DNA of 64,000 nt from Ancylostoma caninum (lineage: Eukaryota; Nematoda; Chromadorea; Rhabditida; Ancylostomatidae). The DNA is taken from the NCBI GenBank assembly GCA_037903475.1, contig JBAJFG010000544.1, forward strand, positions 403,222 through 467,221. The letters are read 5' to 3'. Within the stretch, counting starts at the first letter, position 1. The number at the start of each line of letters is the position of its first letter. Shown here one piece after another: positions 11,412 to 22,581 of this stretch. A program made the translations under genes and the position numbers. The notes beneath the pieces were generated by a model. That model ran no database searches. It worked only from the letters and a program-made list of their open reading frames with translations, and was not told the DNA's origin.

Positions 11412-13693
11412 TATCGAGAAAAAGGAAGAGTTCATACAGATTGGGCACACATCTGCCTAATGTTTTCATCAAATATTGCTGCACTCTCCTTCGCTGCCCA
11501 AATTGTGAGGGGGGGGCGGCGGCAAAATTAATCAAGTTCACCGAAAAAAAAAACAGCTTCATTGTATTTTAAAAGTGTCAACAGTATCACAGTTTTTATT
11601 TGAATATCGGAATAACTGTTATTAGCTGGCATCATTGGAACATCCTTTGTTGGAACGGTTTTTTAATCGAATATACTGAATTCCCTTTCCTGGACTGCAT
11701 AGTTTGACGGCAATCCTACTTTTCTGAGTAAAGAAGATACGTTTTCTGCAGAAAATTACCCACCTATGTTGAAATTCAAAACGATTCCTTTTTGAATCGA
11801 AGTAGGGCGATACAAGCGAGCAACGAACAGCGGTGAGTTTGCACTTGAAACACGATAGTTTTGTTTGGAAGCAGTTTACAATGTTACGCAGCGGAAAGAA
11901 AGAATGTTTTGACCCCCGTCACACTCTCAGAGTTTGGATAGCTCAACCCTGGCCAAATTAATACAATGGGAAATTCCGCTTTCAACAGCGACCTACTGTT
12001 ACAAGAACAGATTTTCGTTGACTTTTCTGCTGATGCCAGCCATAACGTACCATAATACGACAAACTTCATTATTCTTATAGAAAGTGATCATTTCACTTA
12101 TGTTTTTGTGAACAATTTAGATAGCAATTGTTCCTGTGCTATAAGATGATGGATTCGGAAGTAACATAGCTTCATCAATCAGCGGAGAAAAAGTAGTGGA
12201 AGCTTGCATGAGCGCTGCAATCGGCTTCGCACGTACGGATGTACGTGAACATAGAATTGACTGATTTGTAATTTTCGCTGTTAGATTCTATTTTGTAGTC
12301 GTTGCGTGTAGTTTCAGTAGAGTCGATTCTGTTTTCTATTATTGCCTAGCAATTCACGAAAGGGTAATTCGAGGGGCATTGCTGAATCTCACCAAAAAAC
12401 CATAGAAAAAATGACAATGACAAAAAAGATAACAAGAAAAATTCAAAGGGAATTCCTGAGAAAACCAGCTTTTTCCATATTCTGTAAAAGGAGAGCGACT
12501 TTATGACCGGCCAAAAGAACAAATTAGAATTAATCTATTACTTTTTAGAGGAAAATTTCGGTGACGGATTTCTGATACATGTTATCGATTTCTATGTTTC
12601 CGTGCTTGATTTTCCCATCATTGCTTCGTCTTTGATTGCGCTTGAATGAAAAAATCGAATGAGAAAACTACTGAGAAACAAAAAGAAAGCAAAGAGCGAA
12701 AGTGAGCAGCGACCTAGCAGAGTAGCAACTCGTCGAATTTCCACGAAGAAAATCACTCGGTCGACAAATGACGCCTCGTTAACTGAAGACCAGGCAGACG
12801 ACGAAACGAGTCCACATTAACACACACACGTGGCGCATAGTCGAACATCGTGCCCGGACAGCTGTTCATCTGTTCGGGGTTTAAAATGGATTTGTTGGAG
12901 GTAAGCGCGGCCAAAAAGCCGAGAAAAGCGACACGGCACCGTGGAGACGAAGATTGAGCGGAGCCAGAATGGCACAGGAGTGGTGGAGAGCAGGCTCCTA
13001 CTGGTCTGCACATCTACAGGGGATTGTTTAGTCGCAGTAATGGATTTTACAAGAGAAACTTGCCCTACGATGGCATGAAAGTGGTCTCTAGTTGAAGAAG
13101 ACTTATAAAGATGCTGAGGAAGTCCTTACAAAAGCAGTTCATGTAGAATTTTCCAGCGACTCACGACTGGCTCTGTGTAACAAAACCTAACCTCCTCGTC
13201 AAACTCAAATAAGTGCCGCTCGGCGTCCTTCGACAGCCAAATGTCAAGTGTTTTTCACGTCAAGTGTTCGAACTTGAACATATGTTCGTGGTCGCAGTAG
13301 AAAAGATGTGGAAAGTGCTCCCAACCAGTGTCGAACTTCACCATTGTTTAACAATGTTCTACGTTCTTTGGCAAAATTGTTTTCACCGAAAACCACATAA
13401 TTAATTTCAGGAGGTTAGCGTTATGTTCTACGTGCAACCTCCGTAGACTTGAAGGACTCGGAATATGAACAAATGACATATTATTGAACATTGGACCTAA
13501 TTCTGGAACGATTTGAAAAGGTGTGAATTTCCAGAACATAACGAAAGATGAGTCGAGAAAGACTTTGAAAAAAATAGATTATTTCATGGATCTGATATAA
13601 AAAATTGAATATAAATATAAAAAAAAATAAACCCCAATGCCTGTAGTTACTTTCCAGCGTATGGATTCACACAGTATTGCTTGCATAGACATC
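11412..13693. other. No confident gene; weak candidate start exon near 12886
   Basis: Mostly AT-rich sequence without recognisable coding content. At about 12884-12898 an ATG opens five codons (MDLLE) directly followed by GTAAGC, a good donor, so a very short first coding exon is possible. I cannot find its partner exon. Confidence 0.3.
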
Positions 13694-14136
13694 AGGGATG
13701 AGCAGATTTTCCGTATATGGTCTTCCGTCTGGCCGTTATGGTTTAGATCTACTATACGTTATGCTGAACGTTTCCTGTGCTCTTAGTACATACCGGGAAG
13801 GCAGAAATTGGTAGTCCAGCTAAGGTAGAAATCAACTGGTTTCAACTCTAACTACTTCTTTGAAGACAGCAGTCATTCAGAGGAAAAAACACTTGGGGTA
13901 CGTATTCTAGCGCTTTCTCTGCCAAACTTCATCAGTGGCTCACAAGGTTAGAGTAATGTAGGAGAAGACAATTGAAACAGTCTGCTCTGAAGTAGAAAGA
14001 CAAATTTTTCTTCAGGTTTGTTGGGTTGTCATGGTGGGTGATGTCCTAAACTATGAATCCTTAGCCGTTATCCCTTATCCCTAATCCGGTATACGTTATC
14101 CGGTGATTTGTGGCCATTCAGTTATCCGCTCACCAC
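13694..14136. repeat. Degenerate TATCCG-family element, probably interrupted
   Basis: AGGGATGAGC at 13694 resembles the left end of the element at 15425-15562. TTATCCGCTCACC near 14121-14133 resembles its right end, with several TTATCC motifs just before it. About 300 unrelated bases lie between, so either an insertion split one copy or two fragments lie close together. Confidence 0.4.
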
Positions 14137-14266
14137 TCGTAGACATACCCGATGCAGGCGTAGCCCTCCTATGCACTATGTTAGATTTTCGAGATGACCT
14201 GTGTCCCTGACGCGGCACGAAGACGTCCCTACATCCCTATAACGTAATATTTCGAGTTCAAAGCCT

Positions 14267-14486
14267 GCGGACATCTCCCCGTACTAGCTGACATCCTCCC
14301 ACTAGTTCCTCCTCCAGTTGCTGTCATCCTTCCTCAATTGCTGCTAGAACGATGGCAGGTAGCTTCAGCAGCAACTGCGGACATCTCCCCTTACTCGCTG
14401 ACATCCTCCCACTAGTTGCTCCTCCAGTTGCTGTCATCCTTCCTCAATTGCTGCTAGAACGATGGCAGGTAGCTTCAGCAGCAACT
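14267..14486 (+). repeat. Two tandem copies of a 110 bp unit
   Basis: Two 110 base copies starting GCGGACATCTCCCC (14267 and 14377) differ at only a few positions. The flank after copy 2 (about 14487-14520) partly reverse-complements the start of the unit, with GTCAGCAAGTGAGGGGACGT against the opening CTCCCC and GCTGACAT, so the block can also fold back. Confidence 0.8.
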
Positions 14487-15424
14487 GAGGAGAGCATGTC
14501 AGCAAGTGAGGGGACGTGACATCAGCCTTTAGTCTCGACCTATTATGCTGTTCGATCTGCGCTCCTGCTGCACAATTTTTAGTGGGTGGTCAGGCAGCTT
14601 GGCAGCTTCTTGGTGGCTTTGTGGTATACATATATCTTTGAGTGTGCACAATGTGGTAAAACCGGTCGCCTCCATCACGGCAAGTTCACATGTGTATGTA
14701 ATGGGGTTGTGTGAGAAGAAAGACATTCCAAACATTTTGTCACGCATGACATAAAACGTATAATATGCATCAAATAATTCCACAATGGAACAGCTTTTCC
14801 CAAGACGCCGACATGTTTTCCAGATATACTGAGATGGATAACAAGTCCGTGCGGTTTTCTTTTTCAACTCAATTCTTTACGAGGATTTGAGCTAAATTCT
14901 TTTGCACATCATAGGTATCTTCAAGCTCTTGTTTTTCTTTTTTACGAATGTTATAAGCGGTATCCTCAATTCCTACTATTTCTCATTTTCTATAGCATGA
15001 AATGTGACACTCTAATTCGAGCGTACGTCGCCGTCATCCTTTGTTCCTCTATAAAATTGGAAAAAAAATGCAGTTCACGCTGTTGTGGATGTTAACAGCT
15101 TCCAAGTGGAAGCCATCACTGATGAAGGGACAGTGCAGAATTGGATGTCTGCTTCAGAGAGGTCGATTTTGGTATGGAGGATGCACGTATTGTACGTACA
15201 GGTTGTAGAGTTACGAGACGATTTCTCGCAAAAACTTGCTCTAGATGTGAATAAGAAGTACTGCGGATATAGAATTTCAGAAAACCTAAGTTCAACTAGT
15301 CAAGTTTGTGAAAATACATTGAACGCTCAGAACAACCACACGAACTTATTGTTCAATCTGATATTTTCCAACGTTGACATCATAAGAGGTTGGAAGTCAA
15401 TTTCAATTCAACTTGCAAAATAAG
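14487..15424. other. Two unassigned open frames, no family recognised
   Basis: A 112-codon frame on the minus strand (14529-14867) and a 112-codon frame on the plus strand (15085-15423) are the longest here. Neither has a recognisable motif, signal peptide or membrane segment. The plus frame ends directly at the left end of the TATCCG element at 15425, which may have truncated something older. Confidence 0.25.
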
Positions 15425-15562
15425 CATAAGGGATGAGCGATTGATACTGGCTGATATCCGTATCCGGTTATCCGTTTACCCATTTCAAGTACATTTTGGC
15501 CTATCCGTTACCCGCACCGTTATCCGGGTCGTGGAAAATCTCATATCCGCTCATCCCTTATG
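15425..15562. mobile_element. TATCCG-family miniature inverted-repeat element, 138 bp
   Basis: The ends CATAAGGGATGAGCG and CGCTCATCCCTTATG are exact inverted repeats. A TA at 15427-15428 and one at 15559-15560 may be the target duplication. The interior is built of repeated TATCCG/TTATCC words. This is the most intact of four or five relatives in the window (13694, 36588, 38684). Confidence 0.8.
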
Positions 15563-15899
15563 TGCATCCTAGCAATGTCATACCTCCCAAAAGTCGGTGT
15601 CAGTAGTTGTAAGGGAAAGGAGTGGTGTAGCGGGCATGAAAGGGAAACTATCTATGGACAAAAAACACAGAATGATGACATGCGCCACTGGTATAGTAAA
15701 CGATTAAGGACCTGCCTGGAGAACGAGAGAGTACTCTGAAGCGAAAATCCTAGTCACTCTCAAGCAAAGCTTGTTTCCCTGGCCAGTGTTCTGAATTTGG
15801 GCATTTTTCAAAAGCATTTGTGAGTTTGGCCAGTTTTCCTACCCATTTCGTTGCGAATGGGAACATTGCAGGCGTTTTTTTGGTTGTGTTAGGTTTTTA

Positions 15900-16130
15900 G
15901 CCCTGTCGACAGGGCATTATTCGCAAGTACGCAAAATTGCGTGCGGCCAGGCGCGAAATTTCGCACGGTCGAAACACTGCGCAGGCGTGAAAAAATACTG
16001 GTGAGCCGGACGCGTGATCCTTCATGGCATTTTTCCAGCTTTGGGCATCATTCTAGGCTTTATTGGGTGAAAATTTGAATATCGCGCCCACGTTTGACGC
16101 GGTCGACACACCGCGCAGGCGTCAATAATT
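15900..16130. repeat. CpG-rich block with short palindromes and a 134-base repeat step
   Basis: GCCCTGTCGACAGGGC is a perfect 16-base palindrome, and GCGAAATTTCGC is another close by. GGTCGAAACACTGCGCAGG at 15967 recurs as GGTCGACACACCGCGCAGG at 16101. That step is almost the same as the 133-base period of the hairpin array just downstream, although I see no other shared sequence. Confidence 0.5.
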
Positions 16131-16163
16131 TTCGCGGTTTTCGAAAATCAACACTTTGTTAAA

Positions 16164-16583
16164 TGTGTCTTCATCATGTCTCATTACATGATGAAGACAC
16201 ATCAATGTGTCTTCAAACACCACAGTTGCATCATGCAACATGATGCAACTGTGGTTTCCGAAAGTTTCCTGTTCCTAGATCAAGAAACTGATTTTCGAAA
16301 ATCAGTTTCTTGATCATTCTGATGGTTTTGAGGAGTACTTATGCCTCATAAGTCACAGTTGCACCATGTAACTTGGTGCAACTGTGGCTTTCGAATGTTT
16401 CCTTTTTTCATATCAAGAAACTGATTTTCGAAAATCAGTTTCTTGATCATTGTGATGGTTTAGATGTGTTCATATGCCTCATAAGTCACAGTTGCATCAT
16501 GTAACTTGGTGCAACTGTGGCTTTCGAATGTTTCCTTGTTTCCAAATCAAGAAATTGATTTTCGAAAGTCAGTTTCTTGGTCA
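16164..16583. repeat. Array of perfect hairpins on a 133 bp period
   Basis: Three units start at CACAGTTG (16221, 16354, 16487), exactly 133 bases apart. Each has two hairpins. Hairpin A has arms CACAGTTGCAYCA and its complement around a 5-7 base loop. Hairpin B is a loopless palindrome of up to 38 bases at 16278-16315, with centre TTTTCGAAAA, and 36 bases at 16412-16447. A further hairpin, stem TGTGTCTTCATCATGT, lies at 16164-16201. The third B copy (about 16547) has mismatches. The stems are kept while the linkers vary. Confidence 0.85.
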
Positions 16584-16707
16584 TTTTGATGAATTTCTAT
16601 TCGTGGTGGTTCTGTTTCCGTTGTTCTTGTTTGTTATCGTCCTGTATCCGTTAACTATTCGCAGTCTGCTGGTTTTACTTCAATTTATTTGTAGTATTTC
16701 TTTTCAG

Positions 16708-16830
16708 GATTTTTTTTGGAAGATGTCGAATGACTCCGAGTTTGAATGGAGTTTGAGTGCTGGGATGGATTTCGCCACGGAAGCAGGGACGTCTCAAGCG
16801 GATCTTGGTAGTCCGGACGCCTGTGATGCA
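16708..16830 (+). CDS. Possible first coding exon, unknown protein
   Basis: A good acceptor (ATTTCTTTTCAG, ending 16707) precedes 15 untranslated bases and an ATG at 16723. The frame then runs 36 codons, acidic and serine-rich (MSNDSEFEWSLSAG at the start), to GCA followed by GTACGT, a fair donor. In nematodes a first exon behind an acceptor can be a spliced-leader addition site. The next exon is not clear: an acceptor-like CTTCAG at 17130-17135 leads to a frame that does not join in phase. No family recognised. It could be chance, since open runs of this size are common. Confidence 0.3.
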
Positions 16831-17261
16831 GTACGTTCATTTCAACCCTTGTTTGGTTTGTTTTCAACTCATGCTGTTCTGGTTTTTCTCCCCAATCCGC
16901 TTGAAAACTTCTACTTTTGTTAGTCTCTTGCTTTCTTCATGAGTCAAATCCATGAACTATTGCCCCGTTCTTCCGTTTCCATTCGCATGTGAAGAAAACA
17001 AAATAAAGATTTTGCTTCTGAACTCCTTCTTTCTCTGAACTTCCCTATGATTCCTCTCACCCATGTGATAGCATACCGACCTAGTGATGGGAAATTCATG
17101 TTACTCATAATATTATCGATGCTGTTGTACTTCAGCGGCACTCAGTGTTGTCCCGAAGCTAAAAAAATGGTTTTGTTCGAAAACTTGTGGCGTCCATTTC
17201 ATCGAATCAATCGATTTCTTGAGGTTTGACCCATCTTTTAGATGTCAAAAAAGTTATATAG

Positions 17262-17460
17262 GGAGGTTTTCGATGGTGCTCGAAACGAATTTGATATCCT
17301 TTTTGCATTCATTCTCAATTTCACTGTTTTTATCGATTTTTTCCGAGTTTGGCTTGTCTTTCGAAACTTTGGAAATGTTCTTGGGGAGTGTTTTGATGGT
17401 TGTCAAAACGAATTTGATATTCGTTTTGCATTGTATTCTCGATCTCACTGATTTTATCGT
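17262..17460 (+). repeat. Diverged tandem duplication, 123-base step
   Basis: AAACGAATTTGATAT at 17283 recurs at 17406, with related flanks on both sides (GATGGT before; TTTTGCATT, CTCACTG and TTTTATCG after). Two copies. Confidence 0.65.
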
Positions 17461-17575
17461 TTTTTTTGTTGGTCCTGTCTTTGGAATTTCGAATCTCCTA
17501 ACCCCAATTCTTAACATCAGTGATTATCCCCTAATTTCTCTCTGTGAGGCGAGGTAGTTCTGGATTTTGTTAGTT

Positions 17576-17959
17576 TTAAATCGACATTTTTAACGCAAAG
17601 TGCTTATCATTGCTGTTATAACCACCTTCATATACATTCCCATGAAATCTCTCAGAGACATTTGAGAATAAATGAGTATGATCTTCGTGATCAGCACCCT
17701 CTTCTGCTCCAGAACGTAAATTTTGGAACAAATCCATGTTTCCGAGTTTGGAAAAGGTAACGGGGCCACTGAAGTACAATAGTACCTTTAGTGGGATATC
17801 GGTGATGTTCATATCAACATTCAGTTGTTTCCGAGAAAGGTGACTCCGTGGTCGGCGACTGGTATGCCTAAACACATCTTCATAGAAGGCCGTCAAGAAA
17901 GATGAAGTTTTCATCAGCGTGGAAAAGTACGATTCGTTCAAAACTTTATTATAGTTCAA
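17576..17959 (-). CDS. Unassigned 127-codon open frame
   Basis: The frame is open from ATG at 17959 with mixed, protein-like composition, but shows no motif, signal or membrane segment that I can name. Part of it (LLYFSG, then K..M.LF.NL) is matched by the plus-strand reading of 17121-17190, so two diverged copies of one sequence lie in inverted orientation about 600 bases apart. That suggests a decayed repeat or transposon as much as a host gene. Confidence 0.2.
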   Translation of the reverse strand: MNYNKVLNESYFSTLMKTSSFLTAFYEDVFRHTSRRPRSHLSRKQLNVDMNITDIPLKVLLYFSGPVTFSKLGNMDLFQNLRSGAEEGADHEDHTHLFSNVSERFHGNVYEGGYNSNDKHFALKMSI

Positions 17960-18180
17960 ATACCTCAGCTGTTAGAACTAGAACGTTCTGTTTTTCCCGG
18001 TTTAAGCGCTAGGCTCACGATCAGCAAAGGCATGCTCTTCAATCCGCTAAGAACGAGTACTCCTCAGCCAGTTCCAGTGTCTAGAGATGTGTAAGTTAAA
18101 GAAGCGAGAATTCCTTCCTGCCTTGAGCACTGGGTCACGTCTTCGATCAGCATGCAGAGCGCCCGGTCCCTGCCCAAGAG

Positions 18181-18232
18181 AGCCGCGCCGCGGTCCCGAC
18201 CCTTGTTTGCGTACGTTTGGAGCTTCCTACAT
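18181..18232 (+). repeat. GC-rich dispersed repeat fragment
   Basis: GCCGCGCCGCGGTCCCG followed by ACCCTTG, GCGTACG and TTTGGAGCTTCC matches the right arm of the inverted pair at 45774-45944 (GCCGTGCCGCGGTCCCG, CCCCTTG, TCTGGAGTTCC) and more weakly 21988-22017. Confidence 0.6.
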
Positions 18233-18540
18233 GTGGTAGCTATTTTGAAGATGTGAAGATTTATTCTTCCTCCTATTTCTGTTTTGAAGGCATGAATGCT
18301 CTTACTTTTTGAATGTTTACTTTTTGAGTGGTTACTTTTTGAATGTTACTTTTTGAATGGTTGTTTACTTTTTGATTGTTTTGATGAAGTAAATGTTGTT
18401 CTGTTTTGTTTCTTTGTTCATTACTCATTGCACATCCTTTTCACCTGGAAATGTCTTAGTCTAGCGCCAAGACATTTTCAGGTGAAAAGGAAGTGCGAGG
18501 AGGTGCGCGTTATGTCTAGCCATGTCTGAGGGGATTTGAA

Positions 18541-18735
18541 GGCCTAGGCATCTCCGCTCGAACGCTGAACATTATTCGGTTTCGCGGTATGGGTACGTAT
18601 TCGGGTTTTGAAGGTCTAGGCATCTCCACTCGAAAGCTGAACATTATTCGGTTTCGCGGTGTAGCCACGAACTCGGACTTTGAGGCCCTAGGCATCCCTG
18701 TTTCGAACCTGGACTTTTTTTGGTTTCTGTCCTCT
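18541..18735 (-). repeat. 72 bp tandem repeat, open on the minus strand
   Basis: Anchor TAGGCATC appears at 18545, 18617 and 18689, so the period is exactly 72 bases. The minus strand is open across all copies within an 84-codon frame (18516-18770), reading as a 24-residue repeat with core EMPRPSKPEYVPIPRNRIM. Copy 3 is the most diverged. The frame is basic and proline-rich, without signal peptide or membrane segment. It may be a coding repeat or a minisatellite that is open by chance because the period is a multiple of three. Confidence 0.7.
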
Positions 18736-18943
18736 ATCCATCCATGCATGAGAAGAGCATTTTTCCTCATTTTAACGCCTAGGAATTTGGTGTATAAACA
18801 AATGCACTGTCTACAAAACTCGAATGAATACCTAGGATTTTCGCTTCAGAGTAAGTTAGTATAAATTTTAAAAAGCAAAGTGTTAAAAATTTGCTACTTT
18901 TTAAGCTTTTCTCAAAAAATTAGAGGACCACTCTCGGGATATT

Positions 18944-19202
18944 GGGAGGAATTTCCGGGAGGACCGCGGCAGAGAATAAAAGGAACCGACCGGTGAACTG
19001 TAGTTCGACCAACTAGCTGCTGCGGTCTCTCAGAATAGTTGCTGCAATCTTTGCAGATGGTTGCCGCGGTACTTCCGAACCATTCTCTGCACGAATCCCT
19101 TCTGCTGCGCCCCTACCGAGGCCTTTTTTCTCTGCGTCTCTTGCTTCTTAACCACGTGATCGAGATCTCTTTTTGCTGCGGTCGTTCCTACAGTTTGTCT
19201 GA
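18944..19202 (+). repeat. Dispersed repeat, copy 2
   Basis: Partner of 5872-6156. The best-kept part, 19124-19202, carries TCTCTGCGTCTCTTG, TTCTTAACCACGTGAT and TTTTTGCTGCGGTCGTTCC, ending in TTTGTCTGA. Confidence 0.55.
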
Positions 19203-20109
19203 GTAGGGCGTGGGCGGAAGTAAATGTAACGTCCTCTGCGTCCGCATATTGATAGCTTAAATCTCATTCTTCATCTCATCTTTCCCTTACAAATTTCGTG
19301 GAGTTATAGACCTCTACAGAGAAATGTGGCACTTTCAGCAGGGGTGCAGCAACAGTGCCAGACGTGGTGGACAGCTCGGACGCAGGAAATGGGAGAGTGA
19401 ATATGTGCCCCAGTTTAACGCTCATCTTAGGGTAGCGTGCGTCTTATAGGCATGCATCAAGTATGAGTTGGCTATGAGTTGGATGTGAACGGTTTCAATG
19501 GCGCTATTTTCGTGCTGCTGCAATGGGAACAATGCCTCATTGAACCATTGGATTGATTCCATTCCTTTAGATCGGCAACAATTATTTCTTGTGGCATGCA
19601 ATCGTCAGACAATGAACCAGAATTACTAGACTGTAGCAAAGCCAAGAAAAATATAATCGCCGCTATTTCTGGAAATGTTTGCACTTTTGATCAGCCATTG
19701 CTTCTCGCCGTTATACCGTCTCTCCGTTTGCATTAATTTCCATCTTCGTTTCGGTGCTGACTTGAAAGAGAATAATAACCGTACAAAATGTGTAGTGCCG
19801 CGGTCATCGTACAAAATGTATTGCTACTACATATTCCACTTCGTACAACACAAATGCACTGTTTCATAATTTTTTAAAGTTCAAAACAGATCCAAAGAAT
19901 TCACAACTACCAGTAAAATTTACACAGCATTTGTTTAACTTGTATGGAGTCTTGTCCGAGGTACGGGTTAGCTTTAGAAGGAGAGCATTTGTGGAAAATG
20001 AGAATGCACAGGAAAGATCAAGATGCTTTATCATTTTCTGATTGAGAATTATCGTTCGTGTTGCAAGTGTAGAACAAACTACCCTATGTAAACAAAGTTA
20101 CTTATTTGG
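19203..20109. other. No supported gene
   Basis: Short open frames only. The 3' end of the RTE relic reaches about 20110, so some of the adjoining sequence may be its untranslated tail. Confidence 0.4.
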
Positions 20110-20116
20110 TCGTGCT

Positions 20117-22580
20117 TCAAACTCCGCGGTTCCCTCGCGGATCGTAGCATCTTTTCCAAACGTTTCTGGTTTGAGCTCTTGTACACCAGTGTAAAAGGCA
20201 CCTCATTCCTTCATCAACGATGTTATATTGAATCGAAAGAGAGTCACTCCACCTGGTTGGAGGTCTATCAATGGGGCGCTTCTTCTCACGCGGGTACCAC
20301 TCGATGACTGCCTTGCTCCATCGCCCGTCATTCCTTCTCATCACACGCCCGGCCCAACGGTGCTTTCAGTGATTGGCGTATTCGAGAGTATCCGTGACTT
20401 TGGACAGGGAGCGGATGTCAGAGTTATGCAGCCCTTCGCATCGTTTCTACGCAGCGTGTAGCCGACCATATTTCTTTCAATTGACGCATGCGAGCTACTC
20501 AACTGTGTTTCCATCGCTTTCGTCAACGTCCACGTCTCGCTTCCATAACACAGTGCCGGGATGATGGTGCTGTTGAACAGTTCAGCCCTCAACCTCTCGT
20601 TCTTGGTTTCAGACACAACAGGCTTGATGGTGTTGTACGCGGCCCACGCAGCTCTCCTTTTCCTGATGATCTCAGGCTTCAAGTCCTTGCCCATGTTAAT
20701 CAGTAGCCCTAAGTAGACGAATTCGTCGGTGTCTTCAAGCGTCGTCTAACTGAGCCTGCGGAGGTGTCTGCGAATCTGTTTCTCATCACCTTAGTCTTCT
20801 TCGCGTTGAGTTGCAGTCCCATTGTTTTCAGTCTGCGCTAAGTTGACGGACCATCTTTTCTGCCTCTGGAGGCGTGTGTGTCAGGAGCACAATGTCATCA
20901 GCGAATATCAAATGGTTCAGCATTCTTCCGTTGACGTTTACTCCGTTCTCGTCCCAGTCGCACTTCCTGATTACCCATTTCAAGAATGCGGAGAATAGGT
21001 TCGAGATGATCGGGTCACCATGTGTTGCAGCTCCTTCGGAATCCGGCCTGCTCTATAGGTTGAGTTTCCTCCAATTTTTTAGGATCTTTGTGAGGAGACA
21101 GCGTGTGAAAACTTTGTAGAGAACGGGCAATAGGCTTATCGGCCTGTAGTTGCCGAAGTCCTCTTTGTCGCCTTTCTTATGCAAGAGGACGGTATTGGAA
21201 GTTTTCCAACCTTTCTTTTGGAACTCGCGACTCCTCCACGTATGGAGTGAACCTCCTGGCTAAAGCGAATGTCCACATGCTTCCACGTCTTCCGCCACGA
21301 GTTTGTTTTCTTCACTGTATTTGCCACTAGACGTCGACTCCACCGCATGGCGAACCTCTGACATCGTGAACTGGAGAGTGTTTTCGAGACGTGATGTCAA
21401 CATTCTACCGGGTGCTGTAGTCACGGACGAGCGAAACAGTGGCTCGTGGTACTCCTTGATCACAACTTCCATACCGAGTCGCGACGTTATTTTCTTGCCT
21501 TCTGAGTCATTGAGGCACGGAATAACGTGTCGGTATTCGGCTATGCTGCGCGCAGTCAACTTGATGCTGGTCCGTGATCCCGCCGCTGCCATAAGCCTCT
21601 TCGTAGCGAATTCCTCGTGGTCTCTTGCAACCCTTTCTCGCCATAACCTGTTCAGCAAAGTAATTTCCAAGTAACTATGGGTAGGCCTCTTCAGATTCCT
21701 TCTCCCCTTGAGCAGTTGCCGTGTTTTTCCGTAATTCTCAAGGTGATATGGTTCGGCTTTTTCTTTCTGCAGCTATCCCTGATGGTGCTTATTGCGGCTA
21801 CCAGCTTATCTAGTCTTCGTCTATGGCATCCAGCTTTTCGAAGTCGTGCATCTTGGCGAGTCTCTTAGCGGCTTCGGCATCCAGGATGGACGGCGGTAGT
21901 CTTCTTTAGGAAACTCCGAATGAACGCAGACAAAAGTCGGCGCGGCTCCTTTGGGCAGAGACGCAGGCGCTCAGCATGCAGAGCTCTGCGTACATTTGGA
22001 GTTCCCTGTATGTGCCTTAGGTAGCGCGCAGAGTTGGCTGCCGCACGTGCGGTGCTTGCCTGCGTTTGAGAGGTTGCGGACGCCGCAAAACCTGGACGCG
22101 ACGCAGCTACCGCCGCGCTCATTGCCAATTCCTTGTTCAAGAGCGCTGCCTGCAGCGATATGATGCCGCGCGATGGCACCGTTCTAAACGCAAATGCGTG
22201 CGGTCAAAATCGTCACGACGATGGGTCAATATCCATCGAACCACTCAAACGCAGGCAAGCACCGCACGTGCGGCAGCCAACTCTGCGCGCTACCTTAGTA
22301 TTATTAAAGTGGAACTCCGCCCGGAGCAATCTGTGATCACTTCCTGTCTGGAAACTGGACACGACTGTTACGCCTGTGAAGACTTTACGGTTGCACAAGA
22401 CGTGGTTCAGTTCATACCAGTGAACTCCCTCAGGTCAGATGCACGTCCATTCACGGCTCTTCGCCATCTGGAAGCGGCTATTCCCATGGTAAAAGTGATT
22501 GGTTTCACAAAAGAGGCTAGCCGTTGTCCGGCTTCGTTCCGTTCTTCCAAACTATGTTTCCCGATAAAGGCTTCGTAGAC
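20117..22580 (-). pseudogene. Broken RTE-type non-LTR retrotransposon (endonuclease and reverse transcriptase)
   Basis: Read from 22580 downward. The C-terminal half of the endonuclease domain comes first (NEAGQRLASF, then FYHGNSRFQ in another frame, then TGSDHRLLRAEFHF with the conserved SDH). An insertion (22019-22295) follows. A linker then runs into reverse transcriptase (RHVIPCLND; NYRPISLLPVLYKVFTRC near 21130-21180; EQAGFR near 21045). The FADD catalytic motif C lies at about 20890-20905, followed by LTHTPPEAEKMVRQL. The C-terminal region carries PALCYGSETWTLT and RPIDRPPTRW. At least four frame breaks and a stop in the endonuclease end its coding ability. About 100 residues between EQAGFR and GDPIISNLFSA, including motif A, are deleted. 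The 5' part of the element is absent. Confidence 0.92.
22019..22295. mobile_element. Insertion in the RTE relic with perfect 52 bp inverted repeats
   Basis: Bases 22019-22070 and 22244-22295 are exact inverted copies over 52 positions, enclosing 173 bases. Each arm contains the palindrome GCCGCACGTGCGGC. The right arm abuts the endonuclease reading (EFHFNNTK), so the element landed in the retrotransposon. On the left the foreign sequence probably extends to about 21890. It includes a fragment of the GC-rich family seen at 18181 (TACATTTGGAGTTCCCTGTATG). Confidence 0.8.
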
Positions 22581-22581
22581 C

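Noticed and set aside
21865..22179. 104-codon alanine-rich minus frame
   Set aside because: It crosses the insertion in the RTE relic and does not continue the retrotransposon protein.
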